Shown here piece by piece: positions 44,338-54,146 of a DNA stretch of 64,000 nt; within the stretch, counting starts at the first letter, position 1; each line of letters opens with the position of its first letter. The translations under genes were made by a program, and so were the position numbers. The notes under the pieces were generated by a model. The model worked only from the letters and a program-made list of their open reading frames with translations, did no database searches and was not told the origin of the DNA. Source of the DNA: Rhynchopus sp. YZ270_cl-10 (taxonomy: Eukaryota; Euglenozoa; Diplonemea; Diplonemida; Diplonemidae); the NCBI GenBank assembly GCA_964035575.1, contig OZ037913.1, positions 744,001 through 808,000 on the forward strand, written 5' to 3'.

Positions 44338-45217
44338 TGCCCCCCCCTAGGCATACTGTGCAGGCGAGCCGTTTTTAGGCGAGTTTTTCGTTTTCCTGAT
44401 TTTCAGGAAAAACTCGCCAAAAACTCGCCCTACTCGCCCATTACTCGCCTATTACTCGCCAAAACTCGCCAAAAACTCGCCAAAACTCGCCTAAACTCGC
44501 CAAAAACTCGCCTAAACTCGCCTAAACTCGCCCACATTTGGGTGCAAATCCTGGTGCACATACGCACCTTGGGGGTGAAAATGTGCACCAGGATGTGAAA
44601 ATGGAGGGCGGGGGTGACTGATGACAACATGCCACTCGAAAACACACAAAAAAATTGAAATTGTGTCACTTGTACGTCTAAAGGCAACCATGTCACGGCA
44701 GTGGCTGACAGGCATGTATGTAAACATTTGCTCCAGGGGAAGATCCAAGCGTGCCATAGATCCCGGGGGACAAGACGTGCTACAATCCGGAGGATGACGA
44801 AGACATGAGCCGGGGCTACACTCGCTATACAACAATGTCCTCGCCATGCCGGTAAATGGCAACCCTGCAGGCCACCCCTTGGCGGTATTCCTCCACGACT
44901 ACATCGCACCCATCTGTGCAAGCTTCATGGATCCGCAGAAGGTACAGCTGGACTGGTGGTACTGGTTGTGGAAGCCTACAAAGCAAACTGTAGAGGTCTT
45001 GTTCAAGTGGAACGAAAAAATTTTTCTCTTCAAAACTCAAATTTCCCTCATATTTTCGTGTGTACACTTTTCCCAAGGTAAAATCCCTACCAAAAAAAAA
45101 AACTCGCCAAAACTCGCCCCCCAAAAATGGGCGAGTTTTAGGCGAGTTTTTGGCGAGTAGGCGAGTTTTTTTTACTCGCCCGCACAGTATGCCTAGGGGG
45201 GGGGGGGGGGGGGGGGG
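44338..45217. mobile_element. Nested TIR element with CTCGCC repeats
   Basis: CCTAGGCATACTGTGCAGGC at the left mirrors GCACAGTATGCCTAGG at the right, both bordered by C or G runs. Subterminal CTCGCC-type repeats fill both sides. The centre has a short coding-like frame around 44846-45020 (MPVNGNPAGHPLAVFLHDYI) and a longer minus-strand frame made of the subterminal repeats. The former may be a captured gene fragment or relic. Confidence 0.7.
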
Positions 45218-46055
45218 AAATCGCTGTTATTTTGAGGTTTCTAGTGGCCGAAACCTCGCGAAAACATCACCATTGACATTTTTGGGCCAATCCCAGCCAG
45301 TGGTGGGGTCAATGTGGAAAAATGAACAATTTTTTGGTGACTTAAATTTTCACAAATCTGAACCCCATCAGGCACCAATCGTGTAAAAACTGATACACGC
45401 GTTTTAGGTCAAAAATACTCATTTCTCAGCTCAAAGTGACCCCATCACAGCACGCACAGAATCCGGACCACCGAAATCAAAAAAAAAAAATTCGATTTTT
45501 TGTGCAAAAAATGCTGTAAAAAATTTTTAGTAAGAAAAATGTACACAAAAACCGTATACTTTATTTCACAGATTTACACGCTCAAAATGGGTTTCCGCGC
45601 CGTATACTTTATTACCCCCGTATACTTTATTAGCACCGTATACTTTATTAGCCCCCCCCCCAGTAAGAGGCTTAGATTCATCTTACAAACCCTTTTTTTT
45701 TGTGTCTCCCGTTCACCTCATCAGGGCTGAGGTGTGCTTGTCTGTTTAGCATGTCACAGCATTGTTAAAGGGTGGTATGCGTTATTATGCGCGATAGCCG
45801 TTCACTTCGAAAACGGCTTTTTTTTTTAAATTTTATTTACTGCTGCTAACAACAGAGAGTTGAAGTATCAATGTTTTTTTTTAAGGGGAGAGAGAGGAGA
45901 GGGAGTAGTGCTTTGGTTCCCTCAAGGAGCTAGTATTGCAACGTTTTATTGCGCCTGAAGTTTTACCACAAAAGCCTTAGTTGTCGATTTTTTTTTTTGT
46001 CGACGCAACAAAAATAAAGTATTGTGGAGTTCATCCTGCACAAAAAACACTACTG

Positions 46056-46130
46056 CAGTGGAGATTGCACAAACTGTGGCAACACAACCGAGGCAACTAC
46101 ACCACTCCAACAATTTATCAAAAAAAAAAA
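46056..46130 (+). repeat. H6 repeat, copy 2
   Basis: Near-identical to 41683-41757; one or two base changes and a longer terminal A run. Confidence 0.85.
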
Positions 46131-46686
46131 GCCAACTTTTCAAAAGACGCCCCCCTTATGGTATGATTTTACGAGCCGCACTTTTTTTGAATATCACATC
46201 GAGAGATGTGAGATCAACGGCTTACTGTACTAAGGGGGAAGTCTTTGTTTTTTTTTTTTTTTATAGGGAATTATCAAACAGCACCATCACGAATTGAACA
46301 CAACAAAAAAACAAACATTTTTTTGTACTTCACTCTATTCGCGAACACTGTCGCTTTTTTTTTTCCCCTCCACGAAGAACCAGAGTGTCCCTGCGTTCGC
46401 CAATGAACGGCGAGGCGTTTTTTGCACTTTCAACTTCTCATTTGTTTATATGACCACCTGATTTTTGACGCTGAGTTTGGCGGTGTTTACCTTGGCGCAA
46501 AACACCGTCAAATTCAGAAGCAAAATCAGATGGCATGATGTGTGTGTGTTCATATTCATCTTCTTTTTTTTTACTTTTTTCCCCCTTTCAAAATATTTCC
46601 CCTGCCCCTTCAAAGAAAGACGTCTGCCTATGCGGCATAATGTCATTTTTTTCAAGTTTTCCTCCCCCTCTTTTTAGAATGAAAAC

Positions 46687-46757
46687 CAGTGGAGATTGCA
46701 CAAACTGTGGCAACACAACCGAGGCAACTACACTACCCCAACAATTTATCGAAAAAT
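46687..46757 (+). repeat. H6 repeat, copy 3
   Basis: Near-identical to copies 1 and 2. The lack of shared flanks shows that the unit moves or duplicates as a block of about 70 bp. Confidence 0.85.
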
Positions 46758-47148
46758 AAAAAATAAAAAAAACACGATCAAAAAAAAATGCAAACCTTTT
46801 GGAGATGACTACACCCAAAAATATGCCCATCTCATCAATCTCCTTTTAAAAGAAGAAAAAAATCGTGGCTGCGATCTAAGTGATAGTCTATAATCAAACA
46901 AAGCTTTAAAAGAAGTGCAGGGGTACGATTTATTCAGGATTTTTGTTGATTTTTTTTTAGGGGGGGGTATTGGGGAGGGGGAAGGTCGCCAAGTCGTCAG
47001 TATCTCTCTGTTTTTTTTTTTTTTTTTCTTCTTTTTTTTTTCTACCCGATCTTTTTAGTGAATGGTTCCAGGTTTTATTGTGCTTTGTTCGTAGTGTGTT
47101 GGGGGTGGCGGGGGGGGGGGGGGGGGGAATGGGGGATGGGGGAGGGGA

Positions 47149-47273
47149 GATGGTGGCAGTATTGTGATGGGATCCCATTGGAAAAATGCATTAAAATACA
47201 TCACGTATATTGTGATGTATTTTGATGTATTTTGCGTATTCCAATGGGCTCCCATCACACTACTACCACCATC
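47149..47273. mobile_element. MITE, about 45-bp inverted arms, copy 2
   Basis: Same family as 40131-40245 (GATGGTGGCAGTATTGTGAT and its mirror), with more arm mismatches and a slightly longer centre, hence probably older. Confidence 0.85.
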
Positions 47274-47416
47274 AGGGATAGGGGACGGAGTGGTCGATCC
47301 TCATATGGGCATCGCCTTTTATCTTTTTTTTTTTTCCATTTTTTTTTCCTTCTTCCCTTAGCATTTATGCCTCATTTTTTTTCTCTCCCCCTCCCCCTTT
47401 TACCAGCATTGATGCA

Positions 47417-47641
47417 ATGAAAAAAAATATCCAAGAATTGCTCGCCAGACCACTTTGCAGGAGGATGATGTGCATCCATACCTTTCGAAGTTCACTTAGT
47501 CTTCGGGCGACGTTGTTTGTACAAAGAACCCGTCCGGGCCATTGGACAGGTTTGAATTGTCGATGCTACAAAAAAGAACACTGTCCCCCCCTTCAACCTA
47601 TAACGAGAGTTCCCATCAAAAACCAAGATGCAATTCTATAA
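47417..47641 (+). CDS. Possible small basic protein, 74 residues
   Basis: ATG lies 11 bases after a long C/T tract ending ACCAG, the usual upstream layout. The peptide is basic and cysteine-rich (CRRMMCIHTFRSSLSL ... NCRCYKKEHC). No family is recognised, and its codon pattern is not clearly coding. Confidence 0.25.
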   Translation: MKKNIQELLARPLCRRMMCIHTFRSSLSLRATLFVQRTRPGHWTGLNCRCYKKEHCPPLQPITRVPIKNQDAIL

Positions 47642-47910
47642 AAAAAAATGTCACCCTAACTTTTTTTGTCAGATTTTTGTAAAAAAAAAAAAATACCCCG
47701 AGTCACTTACTTCGCACAAGGAGTTGCTCCCTTGTGTTCCAATTATACCCGTTTCGTTGACTGACGAGCGGTAGCGGGAGTAGGACATCTCAAAGTAGAC
47801 CGCGAAATGGAAGTAAGCTGGGCGGAGGGTGGGCGTGGCGTGGATATATTCTGTTGCGACACGTGATTTTTCCAAGTTTTCAAAAATACAAAATAGTTCA
47901 CACCACATGG

Positions 47911-47990
47911 CAGCACAGTAGCGTAATTGGTGGTAGAACGGCCCTCCCCCGGTACGGGGTCGGCCTGGGTTCGATTCTTCTCCCGGATTA
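47911..47990 (+). repeat. tRNA-like sequence (A box and B box), pseudogene or SINE head
   Basis: TAGCGTAATTGG (47919-47930) fits a Pol III A box and GGTTCGATTC (47969-47978) fits a B box at normal spacing. The anticodon arm lacks U33 and the T arm does not pair, so it is not an intact tRNA. CCCGGATTACGATTACG occurs just downstream (47982) and again at 48044, which could be a tail or a duplication. Confidence 0.5.
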
Positions 47991-48142
47991 CGATTACGAA
48001 AAAAAAGTGCACAAAGCAAAACCAACAACTTTCATTCAAATTCCCGGATTACGATTACGCACTCTCTTAACCATATTCTGCGCAAGAATTACCCTCAAGG
48101 CATCAACCACATGACAGCACACAACACACACAAGATACGACA

Positions 48143-49257
48143 ATGATACGAACATGCCGTGTGCTGTGCCCACTGCGCAGGGCTGTTCCCACTGCCGCAT
48201 GCAGCACAGCAGAGACACGCACAGCACCCTTCATGCCCACGCGCAACCTTCTCTCCGCACGCTTCTACAGCACCCCGTCCCCCTCCCCGTCTACCCCTTC
48301 CCCGTCCCCCTCCGACCCGTGGTCCCGCTTCTGGCAGTGGACCACACAGAAACGCCCTGCGCACGACCGGTGGTCTGCAGAATGGATCCGTGAGGGCCTG
48401 ATTGTCTTGGCGATATTTTCTGTGGCGGGGTCGAGCACGTTGTACTTTGTATGTGAAAATTAATAGCATTTTTGACCTTGGTAGATTTTTTTTTAAAGCA
48501 AATTTTACACCTATAACTCTCAACCCTCACTTTAGGCGATTGTAGTATAAAACACACACACACCCCAAACGCAACAGGTACGCCCATGCCTGGGATACAT
48601 CGGCATCGAGGGGTCGATGATGGAGGGGCCGTGGAGCTACCGCGTCGCAAGCTTTTTTATGATCAGTCCTATTTACACGCTGATCGTTCTGACAGGTATG
48701 CAGCTGTTTGACACACCCTCAGCTGTACCCTCTCTCAGCTTCCTTAGAGCCTCCTACTATAATATTATACAATGTCGCAACAACCACCCCACCCTTACCT
48801 ACAGTCGGAACGCTTGCAGGGAGACATCCAACATTCGCAAAGGTGGCGGCAAGGATGTGGAAGCGATTTTTACCGAACTCGGTATGTAGCAGACCAATTC
48901 GAATAAAGTAAACTAGGCTGATTGGCGTAGTCCATTTGTCACTTTTTACCACCGATTTAAACCGATCACCATGGATTACCACCGACCAAGCCCGGCGTCA
49001 ATCAGCCTATAAACACAATAACTTCACCTTGGGTAGGGTAGGTCGTTGTACCGAACCATTCTTTTATAAAATTTCAACTGCAGCTTTAGATGTGTCTGTG
49101 TGCAAGGCATATTCATATTGCAACCTTTAAATCCGAGCTGTGGTGTGATAAGAAGGTGACCAAAACACAGCATACAAAACCTTCTTAAATTCTTTAATGT
49201 TTTCCTTTGCAGATGCGATTGAAGCTGATGTGCGAGCCCGCCAGACGGTTGCAATGA
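48143..49257 (+). CDS. Mitochondrial membrane protein, DUF6787-like (181 residues, 4 exons)
   Basis: Exons 48143-48448, 48578-48695, 48805-48881 and 49213-49257. The N-terminus is arginine/serine-rich without acidic residues (MIRTCRVLCPLRRAVPTAAC), then MPTRNLLSARFYS, typical of a mitochondrial presequence. A conserved-looking core follows: SAEWIREGLIVLAIFSVAGS, YFVRPCLGYIGIEGSMMEGP, WSYRVASFFMISPIYTLIVL and TVGTLAGRHPTF, with two hydrophobic helices. This pattern (GSS, VRP, GPWSYR, SPIY, GT..GRH) fits the DUF6787 family of unknown function as I remember it. The last intron is optional: reading through it would end the protein with NSVCSRPIRIK. Confidence 0.65.
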
Positions 49258-49608
49258 CCATAACTTTCACCTCACGCAACACTACAGGCTGCCCCTCTAG
49301 CGAGGAAGGCCATGCCTTGTCAGCAATAGAGGATGTGGGTAGGTTCTGATACCCAGATAGCTTTGAAGAGGGAGGGGGACACCGAACGAAAACCCGTAGG
49401 GGTACTATAAAATATTTATTCTCAAAAAAGGGCGGGGCGGGGGGCGGGGAGGGTGGTCTGTGTGAAAAGCAGTTTGTGGGCAGTTTCTATTGAGTAGGGA
49501 ACGTTGTCCAGAATGTGTGTGCTGTCAAATGCAAAGCCTTTTTTTCTCTCTTGCGTGTGTCTCAACTTCAAGAAAAAGAACCGGGTGGGGGGTATCAGGG
49601 TTTTCAAT
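49258..49608. other. Intergenic region
   Basis: G-rich stretch at about 49430-49455; no gene or known repeat is seen. Confidence 0.45.
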
Positions 49609-49738
49609 CACGACGTGGTCCAGGACCAATTTCACTTGTCATGGTGAACACAAGTGAAATTTATGACAAGTGGTAACTTGTCATGACAAGTGATTTACAT
49701 GTCATTTCACTTGACAGGTAACTCTGGACCGCGTCGTG
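49609..49738. mobile_element. MITE of the CACGRCG family, copy 1
   Basis: CACGACGTGGTCCAG at the left mirrors CTCTGGACCGCGTCGTG at the right. The interior is built from ACAAGTGAAAT and TTTCACTTGTCAT palindromes shared with 56995-57119. No clear target duplication. Confidence 0.85.
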
Positions 49739-51168
49739 AAGGTACCTTATGCAGAGAGAGAGAGAGAGAGAGACCGGGTATTTCTATAGATTTTTTCCTC
49801 TCCCCCCTGGTGTACTGATCATGTACCAAGGTACAGCCACGAGAGGGTTTTGTACTTCAAGTCTTTCTCTGAAATGCTTGATCGAATATGGGTACTGGGT
49901 ATGCTCTGATAGGGGGGGTGACTAAGCACTAGAACTTATGTTCATCTTATAAACTTTGTTTTTTTTTTTATCTCTCTCTCCCTCCGCTCCACTTCCGTTT
50001 CAATCCTGTTTTAGGGGATCACCATTTTTTCCCCCCAGAACTGCACTGAACAGAACCAACAGAACGTTATTGCAATTTGACGTATTCTTTTTTTGAGGTG
50101 AACCAAATACGAGAGAAAGATGCCCAGGTATTTTTCACCCATTTTTTTTTCTTCTCTTTTTGTGAACCCTTTTTTATCATTTTCCTTAATTCTATGAAAA
50201 AGGAATTCCGCCTTTTTTTAAATAAACAATGAGGTTTTAGTCTTTAGGTTCATCTTACAAACTTTTCTTTCTTTTGTGATACACCCCGTTTGATTAAAAC
50301 GGTTTCAGCGCTCGCACACACACACATTCCTTCCATTTTTCAACTTTTGTTTATTTTTGTTTTTGAAGCAATTTTACCAAGTATTGGGTGATCTATGAAC
50401 GGGGAGAGATTTGATTTCAGTAGCTCTCAGTAGCGTCTCAAAGGCTTCTCACAAAAGCTTTCACAGCCTGTTGTGTGTCTCACGGAGACGATCATAGACT
50501 CATTTGAAAAGCTTGGACCCAAATATTTTGCGTTATTTGAAGACTTGAGGCCAGCGCAACGATTCTGTTCCCCACCTCACCTTCCCCCGTCTCGGCGCGA
50601 GGGTCATTTTTCTTTTTTTTTTCCTCTTTCATTTTAGTACACTATGTACCCCCCCTCACTTCCTTCCCAGCCATGGCAAAGAAAGCCTTAGGTAACATAG
50701 GATCCCCCCCAGAGAAGGAGTACGAGAGAAAACAAAAGAACCCTCTCTTCATCTGATGATGACAAAAGAAAAAAAAGTCCAAAAAAAATGGCCATTTTTG
50801 CATCGTTATGCTGCGTTCAACGGGAAAAAACAGTTTTTTTTAAAAGCTTTCCAGAGTAATATTATTTTAGAGAGTGGTTTATGCACTGCTTCTATTATAT
50901 AAATACCATTCTATGCTTGCTAGGCCTTTGACCGATCGATTGACCGACCCCAAAACCGCTAAACCCGTAGTGACATTATCCCAACAAAGGGATATCCTTT
51001 TTCGGACAGATGCGTAGCGACACCTTTCCTTGAGATCACACAGAAGCTAAGTCGATTTTTTTTTTAAAATACTTTACGACACAACAACACACTAACCACG
51101 CAAACAGACCTCCTTTTTCTTTCCTCATTTTCTTTCATCTTGCATTTCTCTTTCTATTGCCCAAAACA
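49739..51168. other. Intergenic region with GA microsatellite and HTE fragments
   Basis: A GA dinucleotide run at 49753-49773, H4 at about 49807-49865, H1 at 49917-49960 and a partial H1 tail at 50237-50275. One micro-ORF is listed separately. Confidence 0.6.
50673..50756 (+). CDS. Possible micro-ORF, 27 residues
   Basis: MAKKALGNIGSPPEKEYERK then QKNPLFI and a stop. It begins two bases after a C/T tract ending CCCAG, exactly as real genes here do, and its composition is protein-like. It could be a tiny protein or the first exon of something longer; no family is recognised. Confidence 0.3.
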   Translation: MAKKALGNIGSPPEKEYERKQKNPLFI

Positions 51169-51990
51169 ATGAACGCCCTCCTCACTGAGGTGCTCAAAGG
51201 CGCTTTCTTTGCCTCTGCTATTAGCTTATATGCTTTAAAACGCAAATCCCTGAACAAACGTGGTACGGCTGCCGCATGGGTAGTCTTTGGTGTGACGTAT
51301 GCGGCAGGGAAATGGCATGTTGCGATTCTGTTGACTTTCTTTTTTACGAGCAGTCTTCTGACGAAGGTAGGGAAGGCGACGAAAAAGGTGCGTGAGGAAG
51401 GGTTCGGCGAGAGTGAGGGGAGGGATGAGTGGCAGGTTCTTGCAAACGGTGGGTTGGGGACTGCGCTCGCTGCGTTATGGGTGTGGGCACCGCACCCTGC
51501 TTTGCTTGCAGCATATTTAGCACAGTACGCTGTTGTAACAGGAGACACATGGTCCTCCGAGGTGGGCATTCTGAGCACAGCTACACCACGTCTGATCCTA
51601 GGCTTCAAAAAGGTTCCTCATGGAACGAACGGAGGGATCACCCCCTTGGGTACGTCTGCCAGCATTGTGGGTGGTGCTGTGATAGGTGCAGCTGCGTTTG
51701 CTGCAGGAGAGCCGCAGTCTCTCTTCAACGGTGTGGCAACATCTCCAGGACAGTATATTATGTTGGGAGCGTTGGGAGGCCTGGTAGGATCGTCGGTAGA
51801 CAGCATTCTCGGGCAGGTTTTTGAATACTCTGGGTGGGATGAGGACAACTCCCGTGTGACGAACAGTGAAGCCCTCAAAGGGGGGAAGAAAATCAGCGGG
51901 AGCGGGCTTCTCTCAAACGGGCAGGTGAACTTCGCGTCTGCAGTGCTGACCAGTGGGTTGGCGGGGGTGTGCACCTATTTCTTGCAGTGA
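51169..51990 (+). CDS. DUF92/TMEM19 family multi-pass membrane protein (273 residues)
   Basis: A single exon. Family landmarks: SLNKRGTAAAWVVFGVTYAA near the N-terminus, ILLTFFFTSSLLTKVGKATK, a glycine/alanine-rich second helix (NGGLGTALAALWVWA), YAVVTGDTWSSEVGILS (the signature D-T-W-SSE-G), and GTNGGITPLGTSAS. About six hydrophobic helices are visible. The DUF92 family includes animal TMEM19 and plant VTE6 (phytyl-phosphate kinase), so a polyprenyl/phytyl-phosphate or related lipid-kinase role is possible but unproven. Length matches prokaryotic and protist members. The ATG follows a long C/T tract without an obvious AG. Confidence 0.85.
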   Translation: MNALLTEVLKGAFFASAISLYALKRKSLNKRGTAAAWVVFGVTYAAGKWHVAILLTFFFTSSLLTKVGKATKKVREEGFGESEGRDEWQVLANGGLGTALAALWVWAPHPALLAAYLAQYAVVTGDTWSSEVGILSTATPRLILGFKKVPHGTNGGITPLGTSASIVGGAVIGAAAFAAGEPQSLFNGVATSPGQYIMLGALGGLVGSSVDSILGQVFEYSGWDEDNSRVTNSEALKGGKKISGSGLLSNGQVNFASAVLTSGLAGVCTYFLQ

Positions 51991-52571
51991 ATCACTCAAG
52001 GAAGCGGATAATACAACGTGAAATGTGAAATAAAAGGAAACCCAGAGAGCTACTAACGAGAAAAAAAAATGCCTCTTTTTCAATTTTACTCCAAGAAATT
52101 TAAGTTCTAAACATGACCTCATAACAATGTCCGAAACCAGGCTGAATTGAATTGTAGAGCGCCTTGGGTACCATATTTTTTGATTTTTCATGTCCATTTT
52201 TTGTTCTAGGACAAATACTTTGTGGTGGGAAATGATTAAAACATCTGAGACTTGTAGTTTATTTCCTTTCCCCTATTATTGTGCACTCACCTCATTTCTG
52301 TACTTCAGGCGTATGACGTGGGTAGCGTACCAACTAAACAAAAGATGAAAGGGGTTTTTATTATTTAGGGTGTTCAGGCTCACTTTTTCTATGGGTTTGA
52401 GCCCCTATTCCACCCCACTCCACCCCCCCCACCCAGAGTACGGACACAACACCCTCCCCCCCACCCCCTCTCCCACACACCTACACCTTTTGTAACCCCA
52501 AAGTTTTTCTCCTCCCCAAACCCCTTCTCTTCCTCCTCCTCTTCCTTCTCTCCCTCCCTTCCCCCTCCGCC
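51991..52571. other. Intergenic region
   Basis: No repeat family recognised apart from a long C/T tract (52410-52570) leading into the next start codon. A short segment at 52322-52350 (GTAGCGTACCAACTAAACAA) also occurs in intron 1 of the SM gene at about 3902. Confidence 0.5.
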
Positions 52572-54146
52572 ATGTACAACCGGTCGCTGCTGCAGAAGGA
52601 CGCAGCGTTTTATGAAGCAAATTCATTGGGCGAGGAAAGCGCGATTGACCGGGGTGTGTTCCGGGTGAACCACGACCGATGTAGCATCTCGCAGGGGGAG
52701 GAGGAGGGGTGTGCCGCGGCGAAGACGCCGACGATGCTGAGCAAGCTGCGCGAGAAGATTGGCGTTGACAGCAAGGTGCTGTCTGAGCACTACGAGCCTG
52801 CGAATATCAATACACAGGAGAGCGCTACGGAGGCTGCACCACCACAACCATACGTCCTCCCAGAGGAAAGCGAATGCACGACACCACGTGGCCAGGTCAT
52901 GCCTTCTGGACCAGATTTCAACACACAATCAACACCGCCGCCCTTCCTCACTCCGCCCAACAGCGGCAGTCTGACCCCCATGATGGGACTAACGGACTCC
53001 CCTAAGCCATTCAACAGCATCATCACCTCTCCCAACCCCAACCGCATAGCAGGCACCCCACCTCCGCCACAGAGGCAGAATTTCTCAAAGTCGCCCGCAA
53101 AAAAATTCATCACCACCTCCGCAGTAAGAATCCTCGACGCGCCAGGGTTTCTTCTCAGCTACAACCAGCTGCTGGACAGCTGGGGGACCTATCTTGCGGT
53201 GCCCCTCGGGGATACGGTGTACATCAGATCCTCCGCAACCTTGGGGGTGTCGGAGCTGCTTCAGGTACCAGAGCCGATTTCTTCTGTGAAATTCTCGCCT
53301 TCATTGGGAACAGCCAGCCTTGCTGTGGGGTATGGAAAAACTGTGGAGGTGTTTTCTCTGTCAGGGGGCGCGACCGCTACCCCAACCGCTCAGTCTGAAA
53401 CAATGTACTCCACCTGCAGCCCTGTTACCAGTATGTCCCATACCGGCTCGTTGATAGCTTGCGGAACGAAAACCGGGCATTTGAATATCTTTGACACCAG
53501 AGTGTCGAGAAGGGTTGAAGCGCATCGTGCACACACTATGGATGCTTCGAGCGTTCAGTTTAGCCCTGATAAGCAGTACATTGCGTCCAGTGGGATAGAT
53601 GGGACCGTTGCGGTGTGGTGTGTCCGGCAGCGGAAGGTGCTGTGGAACTTCAAGCAGGAGGGGGCGGTCTTTGATGTGGAGTGGGCGCAGCATTCCCTAG
53701 GACACCTTGCGACTGTGGGGGGTGCGTATGGGGCTACCTTGGCTGTCTACAATACAGTAGCTGGACGGCATGTACACAGTACGTTTACGGGGTGTCAGGC
53801 GCTTGGTGCTAAGTGGGAGACCGAAACGTTGATTACATGTCATGGTGATTTGGTGGAAGGGCCTGAAGGGGATCGCGGTGTAGTGACGCCACCTTCCAGT
53901 CTGCGCAACCATGTGCCACGTGCCTCGATTAACCTATGGAAGGCCACCTCCTCAGGTCTCTCTCATGAAGCCGCCCTTCATGGTCACCACGAAGCCATCT
54001 GGAACGTCGCGTTGTCGCCGGACAAACACCACCTCGTTTCCGCGTCTCTTGATGAAACCGTGCGTTTCTGGGAGCTTGGATCGACAAAAGTAAAGCACCG
54101 GAGAAGCTCTCTTCTCAGCATGGACACTATGGTTCAGATTCGATGA
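52572..54146 (+). CDS. Cdc20/Cdh1 (Fizzy) family WD40 protein, APC/C activator-like (524 residues)
   Basis: A single exon. After a proline/serine-rich N-terminal 185 residues comes the junction typical of Cdc20/Cdh1 (RILDAPGFLLSYNQLLDSWG, then LAVPLGDTVYIRSS), then a WD40 propeller with clear blades (ASSVQFSPDKQYIASSGIDG, HEAIWNVALSPDKHHLVSAS). The protein ends in Ile-Arg, the IR tail that docks family members on APC/C. The usual C-box (DR-F/Y-IP) is not present; DRGVF near residue 26 is the nearest match. KSPAKKFITTSAVRI corresponds to the basic stretch before the propeller. It may therefore be a divergent or specialised activator. Confidence 0.75.
   Translation: MYNRSLLQKDAAFYEANSLGEESAIDRGVFRVNHDRCSISQGEEEGCAAAKTPTMLSKLREKIGVDSKVLSEHYEPANINTQESATEAAPPQPYVLPEESECTTPRGQVMPSGPDFNTQSTPPPFLTPPNSGSLTPMMGLTDSPKPFNSIITSPNPNRIAGTPPPPQRQNFSKSPAKKFITTSAVRILDAPGFLLSYNQLLDSWGTYLAVPLGDTVYIRSSATLGVSELLQVPEPISSVKFSPSLGTASLAVGYGKTVEVFSLSGGATATPTAQSETMYSTCSPVTSMSHTGSLIACGTKTGHLNIFDTRVSRRVEAHRAHTMDASSVQFSPDKQYIASSGIDGTVAVWCVRQRKVLWNFKQEGAVFDVEWAQHSLGHLATVGGAYGATLAVYNTVAGRHVHSTFTGCQALGAKWETETLITCHGDLVEGPEGDRGVVTPPSSLRNHVPRASINLWKATSSGLSHEAALHGHHEAIWNVALSPDKHHLVSASLDETVRFWELGSTKVKHRRSSLLSMDTMVQIR

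Larger units (their letters stand above)
43072..45663. mobile_element. 2.6-kb non-autonomous TIR element with TAA target duplication (Harbinger-like)
   Basis: Ends CTGGGGGGGAGCTATTAAAG and, on the reverse strand, CTGGGGGGGGGGCTAATAAA continue into GTATACG. TAA flanks both ends (43069-43071 and 45664-45666). A three-base TWA duplication is typical of PIF/Harbinger elements. The flanks re-form an H1 motif (GTGACTAA with TAAGAGGCTTAG), so the element inserted into one. The interior is a large palindrome (about 43400-44100) plus a nested element (44338-45217). No transposase frame is visible. Confidence 0.8.
45667..47148. other. Gene-free stretch with H1, H3 and two H6 repeats
   Basis: The right half of the interrupted H1 lies at 45664-45700, H6 at 46056-46130 and 46687-46757, and H3 at 46385-46445. 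Long T, A and G runs occur throughout, including a G run at about 47111-47127. Confidence 0.65.

Noticed and set aside
44430-44921. Minus-strand frame of 163 codons
   Set aside because: Its C-terminal half translates CTCGCC subterminal repeats; no family similarity is seen.
47911-47990. Functional tRNA gene
   Set aside because: The T arm does not pair and the anticodon loop lacks U33.
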